NCBI RefSeq assembly: GCF_018342065.1
Contig: NZ_JAFDOE010000001.1
Span: 496,001 to 560,000 of the forward strand
DNA: 64,000 nucleotides
Reading direction: 5' to 3'
Source of the DNA: Citrobacter sp. FP75
GTDB taxonomy: Bacteria > Pseudomonadota > Gammaproteobacteria > Enterobacterales > Enterobacteriaceae
Positions within the stretch are counted from its first letter, which is position 1. Each line of letters starts with the position of its first letter. Positions 41,184 through 50,078 of the stretch are shown here, in pieces. The notes beneath the pieces are model-generated. The model was not told the DNA's origin. It saw only the letters and a program-made list of their open reading frames with translations, and ran no database searches. A program made the translations under genes and the position numbers.

Positions 41184-41310
41184 TTTTCCCGTCGTCTTTC
41201 GTGTTACAGGTGTGTTGGCTGCACCTGTTCACCCCGGTCACTTACTGATGTAAGCTCCCGGGGGTTTACAGGCTGGCCGCCTTCCTGTAACGCGAAATAC
41301 TTAGGGAAAA
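41184..41310. repeat. ERIC (IRU) element, about 127 bp
   Basis: A full enterobacterial repetitive intergenic consensus. The conserved core TCACCCCGGTCACTTACTGA (41228-41247) is followed by TGTAAGCTCCCGGGGG. The outer parts ACAGGTGTGTTGGCTGCACC and GCCGCCTTCCTGTAACGCGA match the ERIC arms. It sits between convergent ybiT and ybiU, and starts 2 bp after the ybiT stop, so ybiT mRNA carries it as its 3' end. Confidence 0.93.
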
Positions 41311-41326
41311 TGGTGTAAGTTACAAA

Positions 41327-42589
41327 TTAAATAATCCCCAGCGCGCGCTTACCGTGGATATTCAAATCCTCCAGCGTAAAGCGTCCTTCCCAGTTACTTT
41401 CATAATCTTCACGCGGGAAATCTCCCGGCGATACACCTTTTTCCAGCGCTTCCTTCACCTTGTGCGCATAGGCGAGATTCTTTTCGCACATCGGTGCGGC
41501 GGGAATGTACATCACGTTACCCCAACCCTGTTGATTCTCAACCGGCGCAACGGAATGGATCACATCGCAATGCCACCACACGGAATCCCCGGCCTCCAGT
41601 TGCGGAATGCTGGTTAACGCTTCGATCAACAGCGGATGCCATTGCTGTGAAATCGGCAGCACTCGTCCGGGCGCGACGCCGCACAGCTCATCTTCCGGGA
41701 CATCGTCAAGCAGCGGGCGTAGCAGTACATAAGCCATCGCCTCAGGAACAGGGACCACATGCAACAAGCCCTGACCCGGCAACATATCGGAAAGTGCCGT
41801 CCAGCCCTGGAAGGTGCGGAAGACGGAGCATTTGGTGGTGTTATCGACCGTATACTCCTCGACGTCGGTACGATGCGCCGCATGCCACGGATTGTAATCG
41901 GCCAGATTACCGTTAAAGACAGAGGCAAAAACGCGCTGATACGCAGGGAGCAGCCAGCGCTCCAGTGCGCCGGAGTCAGTATGCGCACCGAGTCCTTTGG
42001 AGGTGGTTCCCGGTGGACGGCGGCGGATGCGGTCAGGGTAGATTACGCTGACGTCCGGGTTAAACCACTGTTTTCCTTCACTTTCGAAAGTCCACAGGCG
42101 ATTGAGAAACGACTGCGCGCTCGCCATCTCTTCACTCTGGCGGGCCTGCATTTGCGCCTGTGACCAGTAAATCGGGTAGATTTCAGGACGTGATGCGCTC
42201 AGAGTGCCGAAGAAGTTATCGCCAGGCCCTTTATAGACCTCGTCAAAATGGTTGCGATCCAGATAGTCGAGCATCGACTGATCCCATGCCAGCGCCTGCT
42301 CGCGGGGGAAATGGCCCTTAATGACCGCGCATCCGCGACGCTTAATCTCTTCCCGCTGCTCTGTACTCACGCGGCCCGCTTTGATATCGGCATAAGATAA
42401 TATCGGCCAGACCGGAGCACCTTGCGCTTTGAGCGCGTTGATCTCCGCCACGCGGGTGGCAATAGCATCGCTAAGTTGATTGAAGATTTGCTGGACGTCG
42501 CCAAGCTGTGTCCGCAGTTCCTGCTTCATCTGACGGATCGCCGCTTTGTGATCGGCAGGAAGCGTGTCGCTGGTAAAAGTAAAAGCCAT
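41327..42589 (-). CDS. ybiU: DUF1479 protein YbiU (putative Fe/2-oxoglutarate oxygenase fold)
   Basis: Protein of 420 residues in the DUF1479 family, which has a cupin/2OG-oxygenase-like fold. A likely metal site is GLGAHTDSGALERW with VWWHCDVIHSVAPVENQQGWGNVMY; R and H residues in between would complete it. No reaction is known. The ATG at 42589 (MAFTFTSDTLP) aligns with E. coli; one two codons upstream is possible. A 14-bp motif shared with ybiV lies 18 bp upstream of the start. It is on the same strand as ybiV, pflF and pflE. Confidence 0.88.
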   Translation of the reverse strand: MAFTFTSDTLPADHKAAIRQMKQELRTQLGDVQQIFNQLSDAIATRVAEINALKAQGAPVWPILSYADIKAGRVSTEQREEIKRRGCAVIKGHFPREQALAWDQSMLDYLDRNHFDEVYKGPGDNFFGTLSASRPEIYPIYWSQAQMQARQSEEMASAQSFLNRLWTFESEGKQWFNPDVSVIYPDRIRRRPPGTTSKGLGAHTDSGALERWLLPAYQRVFASVFNGNLADYNPWHAAHRTDVEEYTVDNTTKCSVFRTFQGWTALSDMLPGQGLLHVVPVPEAMAYVLLRPLLDDVPEDELCGVAPGRVLPISQQWHPLLIEALTSIPQLEAGDSVWWHCDVIHSVAPVENQQGWGNVMYIPAAPMCEKNLAYAHKVKEALEKGVSPGDFPREDYESNWEGRFTLEDLNIHGKRALGII

Positions 42590-42606
42590 AACCACCTCGC
42601 ATTAAC

Positions 42607-42620
42607 TTTCATTCGAAACT
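42607..42620. promoter_or_regulatory. Shared 14-mer upstream of ybiU
   Basis: TTTCATTCGAAACT, identical to 43623-43636 upstream of ybiV and similar to 47050-47063 upstream of pflE. TTTC-N4-GAAA makes it partly palindromic. It is a candidate operator; the regulator is unknown. Confidence 0.6.
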
Positions 42621-42745
42621 TTTTGATTTACATTTGCAATATAAGTTAAAAATAAGTTAATGCAAGTTTAATAATTTGATGGCGTGCGCAGAATACAAAA
42701 AGAGTGAAAACCGGAGCAGATGGCTCCGGTTAGTAAGAGTAAATG

Positions 42746-43555
42746 CTAAAACGGGGAGGTGTTGTCGAGTACGGCCTGGATCACGTTCAGTGCGCCCTGA
42801 TGATTGTTGTCATCGGTCTGGTAGCGGGCAATCGCTTTAATGCTGTCGGCGGCATTTGCCATGGCGAAAGAGTAGTGCGCCATTTTCAGCATTTCCGCAT
42901 CGTTACCGCTGTCGCCAATGGCAACGACATTCTGTGGCGACAGGTTCCAGCGTTTTAGCAGGCGGCTGATGCCATTGGCTTTATGTAAACCAGGGATTAT
43001 CAGATCGATAAAACCAAAACCGCTGGTGACGGGCTTCATAATACCGTCCAGCGAGCTATGCAAGTGGTCAATAACCAACGGGATTTGCGCATCAGGCAGA
43101 TTAAGCGAGAACTTGAACAGCACATCATCAATGTCCTGATAATCCGTCACGGGTTTCAGGCGATGATAGTGTTTTGACATCAACGCGACAAAGGACTCTG
43201 GGGCATTTTTGCTAACGTAGGCGCTTTGCAGTCCACAGGCCACAAAGTTCAGTTGCTTATCTTTTAGCAGTTCACCAATGACAATACGGGATTCGTGGCG
43301 GGTAAGCTCACCGTGAAAAAGCTGTTTGCCGTGTTCATACACCAGCGCGCCGTTCTCTGCGACAAAAGAGATCTCGTCTTTAAGCTGCGGGAAAAAGGAG
43401 ATGAGCTGGTAGTACTGGTTGCCGCTGGCCACGACAAATTCAATATCTCTTTTTTTCAGTTCCTGGTACTGCGCCATAAATCGTTGGCGATCGTACTGCT
43501 TGGCGTCGTCGAGAAAAGTTCCGTCCATATCAGTGACGATAACTTTGATGGTCAT
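42746..43555 (-). CDS. ybiV: HAD-superfamily sugar phosphatase YbiV
   Basis: Cof-type (class IIB) HAD phosphatase of 269 residues; E. coli YbiV (SupH) hydrolyses sugar phosphates such as fructose-1-P and ribose-5-P. The nucleophile motif VTDMDGTF has D9 and D11. Motif II is [10 protein letters not shown], and motif III/IV is [35 protein letters not shown]. Upstream are a CRP-like site (43601-43616) and the 14-mer shared with ybiU. It is a single gene between ybiU and pflF. Confidence 0.94.
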   Translation of the reverse strand: MTIKVIVTDMDGTFLDDAKQYDRQRFMAQYQELKKRDIEFVVASGNQYYQLISFFPQLKDEISFVAENGALVYEHGKQLFHGELTRHESRIVIGELLKDKQLNFVACGLQSAYVSKNAPESFVALMSKHYHRLKPVTDYQDIDDVLFKFSLNLPDAQIPLVIDHLHSSLDGIMKPVTSGFGFIDLIIPGLHKANGISRLLKRWNLSPQNVVAIGDSGNDAEMLKMAHYSFAMANAADSIKAIARYQTDDNNHQGALNVIQAVLDNTSPF

Positions 43556-43598
43556 ATCTGCTCCTGGTATTCACTGCAACCAGAAACATTCTAATAAC

Positions 43599-43636
43599 AA
43601 TGTGACCTGTAGCACAAATTTATTTCATTCGAAACT
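43599..43636 (-). promoter_or_regulatory. CRP-like site and shared 14-mer upstream of ybiV
   Basis: TGTGA-CCTGTA-GCACA (43601-43616) matches the CRP core TGTGA-N6-TCACA at 9 of 10 bases, with AA and AATT flanks as in the consensus. TTTCATTCGAAACT follows at 43623-43636. Both are within 81 bp of the ybiV ATG. Confidence 0.68.
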
Positions 43637-43639
43637 AAA

Positions 43640-43670
43640 TTGCCCGGCAGGCGAAAATGCCCCCGGGCAA
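43640..43670 (-). terminator. pflF terminator-like hairpin
   Basis: TTGCCCGG (43640-43647) pairs with CCGGGCAA (43663-43670), 7 bp beyond the pflF stop. On the minus strand only ATTTAG follows, so it may act as an mRNA 3' stabiliser or a weak terminator. Confidence 0.65.
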
Positions 43671-43676
43671 TGATGA

Positions 43677-46109
43677 TTACAGCATATGTTCGGTACGGGC
43701 TATGATATCGTCCTGCGCATCCGGAGACAGGGCGGTGAAGAAGGCTGAGTAGCCTGCCACACGCACCACCAGATCACGGTATTGATCCGGGTGTTTTTTC
43801 GCTTCCAGCAACGTTTCGCGCGAAACGATGTTGTACTGAATATGCCAGCCTTTATGCTCTTCAAAGAAGGTGCGCAGCAGGAACATCAGCTTCTGCTTAT
43901 CAGATTCATTTTCCAGCGTGGCCGGGTTCAGCTTCTGATTTAACAGCACGCCACCCAGGATCGCGCCGGTCGGCAGTTTGCCCACTGAACCAATCACCGC
44001 CGTTGGGCCGAGGTGGTCGGTACCGGAGGCCGGGCTTGCGCCTTCCGCCAGCGGGGTATGCGCCTTACGACCATCCGGCGTTGCCATCGTTGCTGCGCCA
44101 AACGGCACGTTTGCTGAGATGGAAGAGGTACCGGCATAGTAATTGCCGCCAACCGGACCGCGACCGTAACGCGGGTTATGATACTGCTTCAGCTCATCGA
44201 TATAGGTCTGATAAGCGCGGGCCAGCAGGGTATCGACGCTGTCATCATCGTTACCGTATTTTGGCGCGCCGTTGATCAGACGCTGGCGTAGCTGCTCATG
44301 AGTGAGGCCTTCAAAGTTATCCGCCAGGGCAGTCGCCAGCTGTTGCTGACCGATAACCCCCTGATCGAAGACCAGTTTTTTTACAGCCGCCAGACTGTTG
44401 CCAAGGTTAGCAATGCCGACCTGCAAACCGGATACCCAGTCATATTTTGCGCCGCCTTGCTTAATGCTCTTCGCCCGCTCAATGCAATCATCCACCAGCG
44501 CGGAGCACAGGATGTCGTGGACGTTTTCTTCCAGCATGGTATCGACCACATACTCAATCTCGATGGATTTGCGTGTGTAGTAGCGGATCTGCGTGTCCCA
44601 GGCCGCCATCACTTCATCGAAGTTATGGAAGTTTCCGGCAGAGAGCGCTTTTTCCTGTGGCAGGAAGACTTTACCACTGGTGGCATCACGACCTCCTTCC
44701 AGCGCGGCCAGCATCACGCGGGCAAAGTTAATAAAGCTCATGCCGGTGCAGCGGTAGCCCCACTTGCCGCCAACGGCAGTTTCGATGCAGCCAATTGCCG
44801 CATAGTCGTAAGCGTCCTGCGGTTCAATACCCAGCTTAATGAATTCCGGGATAACAATTTCGTCGTTGTTAAAGGCTGGCATGCCGAAACCGCAGCGGAT
44901 GACCTGCACGCAGGCATCAAGGAAATCGTTACTCATTCCGGCGTGATAACGTACGCTGAGGTTCGGCTGGGTGGAACGCAGGCGACCGCAGGATTCCAGA
45001 ATGGCGTAGGAGAGCGGGTTGACGGCATCTATTGGCTGGCCGTTGACCAGGTTCTGACCGCCGATAGTGACGTTTTGATACAGCGGGCTGCCTGCTGAGG
45101 CTTTAGAGTGAGAGCCGGAGCGGATTTTGTTCACTTCCAGCAGCTTCAGCCAGCAGCTGTGCAGCAACTCAATGGCGTGCTCGCGGTCAAGACTTTGGTT
45201 CAGCTCCACGTCGCGACGGTAGAACGGGTAGAGATACTGGTCCATGCGGCCAAACGACACCGAATGGCCGTTCGATTCGATTTGCAGGATCAACTGGATG
45301 AAATAGCACAGCTGCAGCGCCTGCCAGAACGTTTTTGGCGGTTCGTGGGCGATAACATCGCAGTTTTCGGCCATTGCCAGCAGCTCATCGCGACGGCTTT
45401 CACGGGTTTCAGTTGCCGCCATTTTACGCGCCAGGCTGGCGAAACGTTCGATATGCAGGCTGACGGCATCCAGCACAATATCAATTGCTTTCAGGAACTG
45501 ATCGCCATGAAGATCTTCCAGGCAGGTCAGGTTAATGCGGGAACGACGTTCATCGACTTTGTGGCGCAGACCATCGATGCCTTTTTCCAGTAGCAGCGGG
45601 AAGTTCACCGCCAGGTGTGCATCACCGGAGGTCATGTTGCCTTCGGCTTTGATGATACCGGTTTCCAGCAGGCCTTTTTGCTCGTCGGTAAACATGCCGT
45701 AGCAGCGATCCTGCACGGTCTGACCACGCCACCACGGGCATATTTCATGCAGTACGCGTTTGTTCTCTTCGCTTACCGCAAAGCCTGCGCCAGGACGGTC
45801 GGCCAAATCGTCGATCTCTTTTTCAATCCACGACACGGTATATTCCGGGAAGATCGGTGCGGCGCGTACTTCACTTGCCTGGTTACCGATAATCAACTCA
45901 TCGTGTTTAATCCAGATGGTACGTTCCGCCAGATGATGCGCCAGCGCCAGCGCGCGGCGTACCGGGATGGGTTTGTCCAGATGCTGCTGATACATCTCGG
46001 TGTAGTGTTGGGCGCGCTCGGTACAAACCGGCGGTTTCACAATGTGGATCAGGGCAGTTTTGTGCGCTTTGATGCGGTCGCTGAGTGTATCCAGTTTCAG
46101 TGTAGTCAT
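43677..46109 (-). CDS. pflF: Glycyl-radical enzyme PflF (YbiW), substrate unknown
   Basis: Glycyl-radical enzyme of 810 residues, annotated by tradition as a putative formate acetyltransferase 3. The radical glycine is G786 in RVAGYSAFF. The thiyl cysteine is C441 in AIGCIE with E443 two residues on. This single-Cys G-C-x-E pattern is that of diol dehydratases and C-N or C-C lyases, whereas true pyruvate formate-lyase has adjacent cysteines. The substrate is therefore probably not pyruvate. Oxygen sensitivity implies anaerobic use. It is translated 5 bp after its activase gene pflE. Confidence 0.93.
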   Translation of the reverse strand: MTTLKLDTLSDRIKAHKTALIHIVKPPVCTERAQHYTEMYQQHLDKPIPVRRALALAHHLAERTIWIKHDELIIGNQASEVRAAPIFPEYTVSWIEKEIDDLADRPGAGFAVSEENKRVLHEICPWWRGQTVQDRCYGMFTDEQKGLLETGIIKAEGNMTSGDAHLAVNFPLLLEKGIDGLRHKVDERRSRINLTCLEDLHGDQFLKAIDIVLDAVSLHIERFASLARKMAATETRESRRDELLAMAENCDVIAHEPPKTFWQALQLCYFIQLILQIESNGHSVSFGRMDQYLYPFYRRDVELNQSLDREHAIELLHSCWLKLLEVNKIRSGSHSKASAGSPLYQNVTIGGQNLVNGQPIDAVNPLSYAILESCGRLRSTQPNLSVRYHAGMSNDFLDACVQVIRCGFGMPAFNNDEIVIPEFIKLGIEPQDAYDYAAIGCIETAVGGKWGYRCTGMSFINFARVMLAALEGGRDATSGKVFLPQEKALSAGNFHNFDEVMAAWDTQIRYYTRKSIEIEYVVDTMLEENVHDILCSALVDDCIERAKSIKQGGAKYDWVSGLQVGIANLGNSLAAVKKLVFDQGVIGQQQLATALADNFEGLTHEQLRQRLINGAPKYGNDDDSVDTLLARAYQTYIDELKQYHNPRYGRGPVGGNYYAGTSSISANVPFGAATMATPDGRKAHTPLAEGASPASGTDHLGPTAVIGSVGKLPTGAILGGVLLNQKLNPATLENESDKQKLMFLLRTFFEEHKGWHIQYNIVSRETLLEAKKHPDQYRDLVVRVAGYSAFFTALSPDAQDDIIARTEHML

Positions 46110-46114
46110 GGCGG

Positions 46115-47014
46115 TTATCCTCGTAGGGTCGCGGTTAAACCTTTATGGCAGGCATACTGCTGGGCAAACTCGAGCAGTGCAGGCGCATCTAGCGGTTTAT
46201 CCGGGGCGTTGTAGGGTTGGCTGAGTAAATGGTATTTATTGATGCCCAGGGTGTGGTAGGGCAAAAAATGAATCTCACCGACGTGAAGTTCATCGGCGGC
46301 AAAATCGGTAATGGCTTTAATCGCCTCTTCGTCGGCGTTGAAGCCCTGAATCAGCGGTACGCGAATAACCATTTTTTTACCGGCAGCGGCCAGTTTTTTC
46401 AGATTTTCCAGCACGCGAGCGGCGTTGCCATCAGTCCACTGCTTAAACGGCGCATCGGCGACGTGTTTTAAATCGGCCAGAAACAGATCGATGTTCGCTA
46501 ATGAGGGCTCAATATACTTCCACGGCACGTGCAGGCAGGTTTCGACCGCAGTATGAATGCCCGCATCGTGGCTGGCTTTGAACAACGCCGCAGCCAGCTC
46601 CGGCTGCATAAACGGTTCACCGCCGGAAAGCGTTATCCCCCCCCCGCTGCGGTCGTAGAAAGGTTTATCGCGCAGCACGGTGGACATGATTTCCTCCACG
46701 CTTTTTACTTCACCGCAGACGGTGAGCGCCTGGGTCGGGCAGCAGTGGGTCAGCGCGGCGAGAGTCTCATCGGTCAGTTTTTCGCGATGAATAAGCAGGC
46801 CGTTCAGCGCTCGCTCAATAACGTCAGGTGCAGCCTGAGCACACAGGTCACAACCGTCCAGGCACAGGCGAGCGTCGTACAGCAGATCCTGTGTACGGGC
46901 GCGGCTCTCCGGGTTCTGGCACCAACGACATCCCAGGGAGCATCCCTTAAGGAACACCACGGTACGGATACCGGGACCATCGTGGGTGGAATAGCGCTGG
47001 ATATTGAAAATCAT
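46115..47014 (-). CDS. pflE: Glycyl-radical enzyme activase PflE (YbiY), radical SAM
   Basis: Activating enzyme of 299 residues for PflF. The radical-SAM cluster ligands are C25-x3-C29-x2-C32 ([12 protein letters not shown]). An inserted cysteine-rich region follows ([13 protein letters not shown] and [11 protein letters not shown], about residues 50-100), as in activases with extra Fe-S clusters. [16 protein letters not shown] is the SAM-binding GGE motif. First gene of pflE-pflF. Upstream (47015-47146, shared with divergent fsaA) are an FNR-like palindrome and a variant of the ybiU/ybiV 14-mer. Confidence 0.93.
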   Translation of the reverse strand: MIFNIQRYSTHDGPGIRTVVFLKGCSLGCRWCQNPESRARTQDLLYDARLCLDGCDLCAQAAPDVIERALNGLLIHREKLTDETLAALTHCCPTQALTVCGEVKSVEEIMSTVLRDKPFYDRSGGGITLSGGEPFMQPELAAALFKASHDAGIHTAVETCLHVPWKYIEPSLANIDLFLADLKHVADAPFKQWTDGNAARVLENLKKLAAAGKKMVIRVPLIQGFNADEEAIKAITDFAADELHVGEIHFLPYHTLGINKYHLLSQPYNAPDKPLDAPALLEFAQQYACHKGLTATLRG

Positions 47015-47049
47015 AAGCGGCCTCTTTTCTTTCGTATAAAGATTAAATT

Positions 47050-47083
47050 ACTTTCGAATGAAGGTTATATTGACGTGCGTCAA
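47050..47083. promoter_or_regulatory. pflE-fsaA divergent control region (14-mer variant and FNR-like palindrome)
   Basis: ACTTTCGAATGAAG (47050-47063) is the reverse complement of a 12/14 match to the ybiU/ybiV motif. TTGACG-TG-CGTCAA (47070-47083) is a perfect dyad that fits the CRP/FNR spacing TTGAY-N4-RTCAA. The dyad is 56-69 bp upstream of pflE and 64-77 bp upstream of fsaA, so one site could serve both. Confidence 0.6.
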
Positions 47084-47146
47084 CTAACCGCGCGGTTTCG
47101 TCGTGCTACCTTTAATTCATGCTAATTATTCGTTTGAGGGCAGGCT

Positions 47147-47809
47147 ATGGAACTCTATTTAGATACATCTGATGTTGATGCGGTAAAAGCTCTGGCGCGT
47201 GTATTCCCGCTGGCAGGGGTGACCACTAACCCGAGTATTGTGGCTGTGGGGAAAACGCCGCTGGACGTATTGCTGCCGCAATTGCAGGAAGCAATGGGTG
47301 GGCAAGGCCGTCTGTTTGCGCAGGTGATGGCGACGACCGCCGAAGGGATGGTCGGCGACGCGCGTAAACTACGGGCAATCATTGGGGACATCGTGGTGAA
47401 AGTGCCGGTCACTGTAGAAGGGCTGGCAGCAATTAAATTGCTGAAAGAAGAAGGGATCCCTACATTGGGTACTGCGGTGTATGGTGCTGCTCAAGGATTA
47501 TTAGCTGCGCTGGCGGGAGCGGAATACATCGCGCCATACGTTAACCGCGTGGACGCGCAGGGCGGCGACGGCATTCAGACGGTGACCGATCTGCAAAACT
47601 TACTGAAACTGCACGCGCCGCACGCCAAAGTGCTGGCTGCCAGTTTTAAAACCCCGCGTCAGGCGCTTGACTGCCTGCTGGCCGGCTGTGAAGCCATTAC
47701 GCTGCCGCTGGACGTTGCTCAGCAGTTGATTAGCTCCCCGGCTGTTGATGCTGCCGTCGCGAAGTTCGAGCACGACTGGCAAAGCGCATTTGGACGTACA
47801 TCGATCTGA
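47147..47809 (+). CDS. fsaA: Fructose-6-phosphate aldolase FsaA
   Basis: Transaldolase-family class I aldolase of 220 residues that cleaves fructose 6-phosphate to dihydroxyacetone and glyceraldehyde 3-phosphate. The Schiff-base lysine is K85 (DIVVKVPVT). [15 protein letters not shown] (26-40) and the final [12 protein letters not shown] are typical. It is divergent from pflE and may be co-controlled with it. A REP pair with terminator form follows. Confidence 0.97.
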   Translation: MELYLDTSDVDAVKALARVFPLAGVTTNPSIVAVGKTPLDVLLPQLQEAMGGQGRLFAQVMATTAEGMVGDARKLRAIIGDIVVKVPVTVEGLAAIKLLKEEGIPTLGTAVYGAAQGLLAALAGAEYIAPYVNRVDAQGGDGIQTVTDLQNLLKLHAPHAKVLAASFKTPRQALDCLLAGCEAITLPLDVAQQLISSPAVDAAVAKFEHDWQSAFGRTSI

Positions 47810-47813
47810 TGCT

Positions 47814-47895
47814 GTTGCCGGGTGGTGCTAACGCTTACCTGGCCTACATTCGAGCCGTTGTAGGTCGGGTAAGGCGAAGCCGCCACCCGACTTTT
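47814..47895. repeat. REP pair with terminator form between fsaA and moeB
   Basis: Unit one is TTGCCGGGTGGTGCTAACGC to CCTGGCCTAC (47814-47846). Unit two (about 47859-47890) has GTCGGGT (47864-47870) pairing with ACCCGAC and an inner GGC-GAA-GCC, followed by TTTTT. The second unit can also act as the fsaA terminator. Confidence 0.8.
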
Positions 47896-48644
47896 TACCG
47901 ACTACAAACCTCACAGCCCGGATTGCGCATCAGCTTCATTTCCCGGAACTGACAGGTCATCGCATCGTACATTACGATTTTACCGCTTGCCGGTTTACCG
48001 AAGTTTGCCAGTAACTTAATGGCCTCCATCGCCTGTAGCGAACCGATCACGCCAATTAGCGGTGACATCACGCCCGCTTCCACACAGGTTAACGCATTCT
48101 CACCGAACAGGCGACTCAGGCAGCGATAACAGGGTTCTCCCTCCTGATACGTAAAGACGGTGATTTGTCCTTCCATACGAATTGCCGCGCCGGAAACCAG
48201 TGGGATCTTTGCGGCAAAGCAGGCGGCGTTGAGCTGGTTTCGTACCGTGACGTTATCGGTACAGTCCAGCACCAGGTTGTGTTCTACAATCAGCGTATGC
48301 ATCGCGGCATCATCGAGCAGCGCATTCACTGGTGTAATGGTGATAAGCGGATTAATCCGCGCCAGCGCATCGCGTGCCGATTCTACTTTCGGCTGCCCGA
48401 CGGTTGCGTCGCTGTGCAGCGTCTGGCGCTGGAGGTTGGAAACCGACACGGTATCAAAATCGAGTAGGGTTAAATGTCCGACGCCAGCGCCCGCCAGATA
48501 CTGCGTTGCCGCACAGCCCAGCCCCCCCAGACCAACGACCAGCACCCGCGCCTCTTTTAGCGCTTCCTGACCGTCAAAGTCGAAGCCGCGCAGGATGATT
48601 TGCCGGTTATAGCGCAGCATCTCCTGGTCGCTGAGTTCCGCCAT
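47895..48644 (-). CDS. moeB: Molybdopterin-synthase adenylyltransferase MoeB
   Basis: E1-like enzyme of 249 residues that adenylates the C-terminal glycine of MoaD so it can receive sulfur. The nucleotide site is VVGLGGLGCAATQYLAGAGVGHLTLLDFD (about 35-63). Zinc cysteines are CYRC (about 172-175) and CEVC near the end (NPGCEVCSR). Its ATG overlaps the moeA stop by one base. Its partner MoaD is encoded 43 kb away at the other end of the window. Confidence 0.96.
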   Translation of the reverse strand: MAELSDQEMLRYNRQIILRGFDFDGQEALKEARVLVVGLGGLGCAATQYLAGAGVGHLTLLDFDTVSVSNLQRQTLHSDATVGQPKVESARDALARINPLITITPVNALLDDAAMHTLIVEHNLVLDCTDNVTVRNQLNAACFAAKIPLVSGAAIRMEGQITVFTYQEGEPCYRCLSRLFGENALTCVEAGVMSPLIGVIGSLQAMEAIKLLANFGKPASGKIVMYDAMTCQFREMKLMRNPGCEVCSR

Positions 48645-49879
48645 TACAGGCCTCCAAACAGCATATTAAACGGCTCAACGTCTACCCACTCTCCGGCTTC
48701 AACGTTACCGCGATCGCGCTCAAGGACGATAAAACAGTTGCCCTGGCTGAAGGAGCTAAAAATATGTGAACCCTGATGGCCGGTGGTCGTGACTTCCAGT
48801 TCGCCATTTTCTGCGCGTTGCAATACTCCGCGCTGGAAATCCAGACGGCCTGGCGTTTTCTTCAGGCGTGTTGCTGTCCGTACGCGTTGACGTGGGGGTA
48901 ATCCGCTGGCGGTGTTGCCGCTCAGTTTTGCGAGCAGCGGTTGCACCAACTGATAGAAAGTGAGGGCGGCAGAGACGGGATTGCCCGGCAGGCCACAAAA
49001 CCAGCTGTTGTTCAGTTTACCGAAAGCGAATGGTTTACCCGGTTTAATCGCCAGTTTCCAGAAGGCGATTTCCCCCAGTTCTTCCAGAATGGTCTTGGTG
49101 TAGTCCGCTTCGCCGACCGACACGCCGCCGGAGCTTATCACTACGTCGGCCTGGCTGTCGGCTTCGATAAACGCCGCGCGTAGGGCGTTGGGATCGTCGC
49201 GGATAATACCTAAGTTGATGACGTCGCAGCCAAGCTGTTGCAGCATCAGGTGTACGGCCAGGCGGTTAGTGTCGTAAATCTGTCCGTCGCCCAACGGTTG
49301 GCCTGGCAGTTGCAGCTCATCACCGGTGGAAAACAGCGCCACGCGCACTTTGCGCACGACCTGGATATCCGCAATACCGAGCGAGGCCAGAACGGGAAGT
49401 TCGGCGGTTGTCAGGCGAGTCCCGGCGGGAAACACCACCGCGCCATTAGCAATATCTTCACCGCGCAGACGAATATTTTGTCCGCTGCGGACCTCCGCGG
49501 TAAACCGAATTCCGTCGTCAGTCTGTTCCGTTTGTTCCTGCATCACCACGGCTTCACAACCGGCAGGTACCGGCGCGCCGGTCATAATGCGGATGCAGGT
49601 CCCCGCAGGCCATTCGCCATGAAAAGGTTGGCCGGCAAAGGCTTTACCGGTCACCGCAAGCGGCTGACCAGATTGCAGATCCGCTAAACGCACCGCGTAA
49701 CCGTCCATTGCCGAGTTATCGAACCCTGGCACATCAATTGGCGAAGCGATATCGGTAGCCAGCACGCGACCAAAGCATTCCACCAGCGGCAGCGTTTCGA
49801 CGGCGGTTAACGGGGTAATACGCGACAGCATTTGTGAGAGTGCCGTTTCGAGCGGCATCAGTCCGGCGGTAAATTCCAT
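48644..49879 (-). CDS. moeA: Molybdopterin molybdenumtransferase MoeA
   Basis: Inserts molybdate into adenylylated molybdopterin, the last step of Mo-cofactor formation. It has 411 residues. Conserved parts are [16 protein letters not shown] (about 55-70), [13 protein letters not shown] (about 95), the MoCF core STGDEL...IYDTNRL...[16 protein letters not shown] (about 190-270), and [11 protein letters not shown]...GLPGNPVSA. The ATG at 49879 ([10 protein letters not shown]) aligns with E. coli; a start seven codons earlier is less likely. First gene of moeAB, divergent from iaaA across 199 bp. Confidence 0.97.
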   Translation of the reverse strand: MEFTAGLMPLETALSQMLSRITPLTAVETLPLVECFGRVLATDIASPIDVPGFDNSAMDGYAVRLADLQSGQPLAVTGKAFAGQPFHGEWPAGTCIRIMTGAPVPAGCEAVVMQEQTEQTDDGIRFTAEVRSGQNIRLRGEDIANGAVVFPAGTRLTTAELPVLASLGIADIQVVRKVRVALFSTGDELQLPGQPLGDGQIYDTNRLAVHLMLQQLGCDVINLGIIRDDPNALRAAFIEADSQADVVISSGGVSVGEADYTKTILEELGEIAFWKLAIKPGKPFAFGKLNNSWFCGLPGNPVSAALTFYQLVQPLLAKLSGNTASGLPPRQRVRTATRLKKTPGRLDFQRGVLQRAENGELEVTTTGHQGSHIFSSFSQGNCFIVLERDRGNVEAGEWVDVEPFNMLFGGL

Positions 49880-50078
49880 GAAAAGACTCCTGCGAGGCAA
49901 AATCGAATCCGCCCATTATGTCAGAAAATGGGCGTAGACAGTATGCCACCTCAGTCTTAGGTGCAGGCCTTTACCTTTACATGACGTCTGCATCTTTCTA
50001 TATTCAAAAATCGAATCAATAAGTCACAAAAAATCTGATATTTATAACCCCGGTACCGGTCACCTAATGGACGAAAAA

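Noticed and set aside
44298-45098. 266-codon frame opposite pflF
   Set aside because: Antisense to a conserved glycyl-radical enzyme; no ribosome site or recognisable domain.
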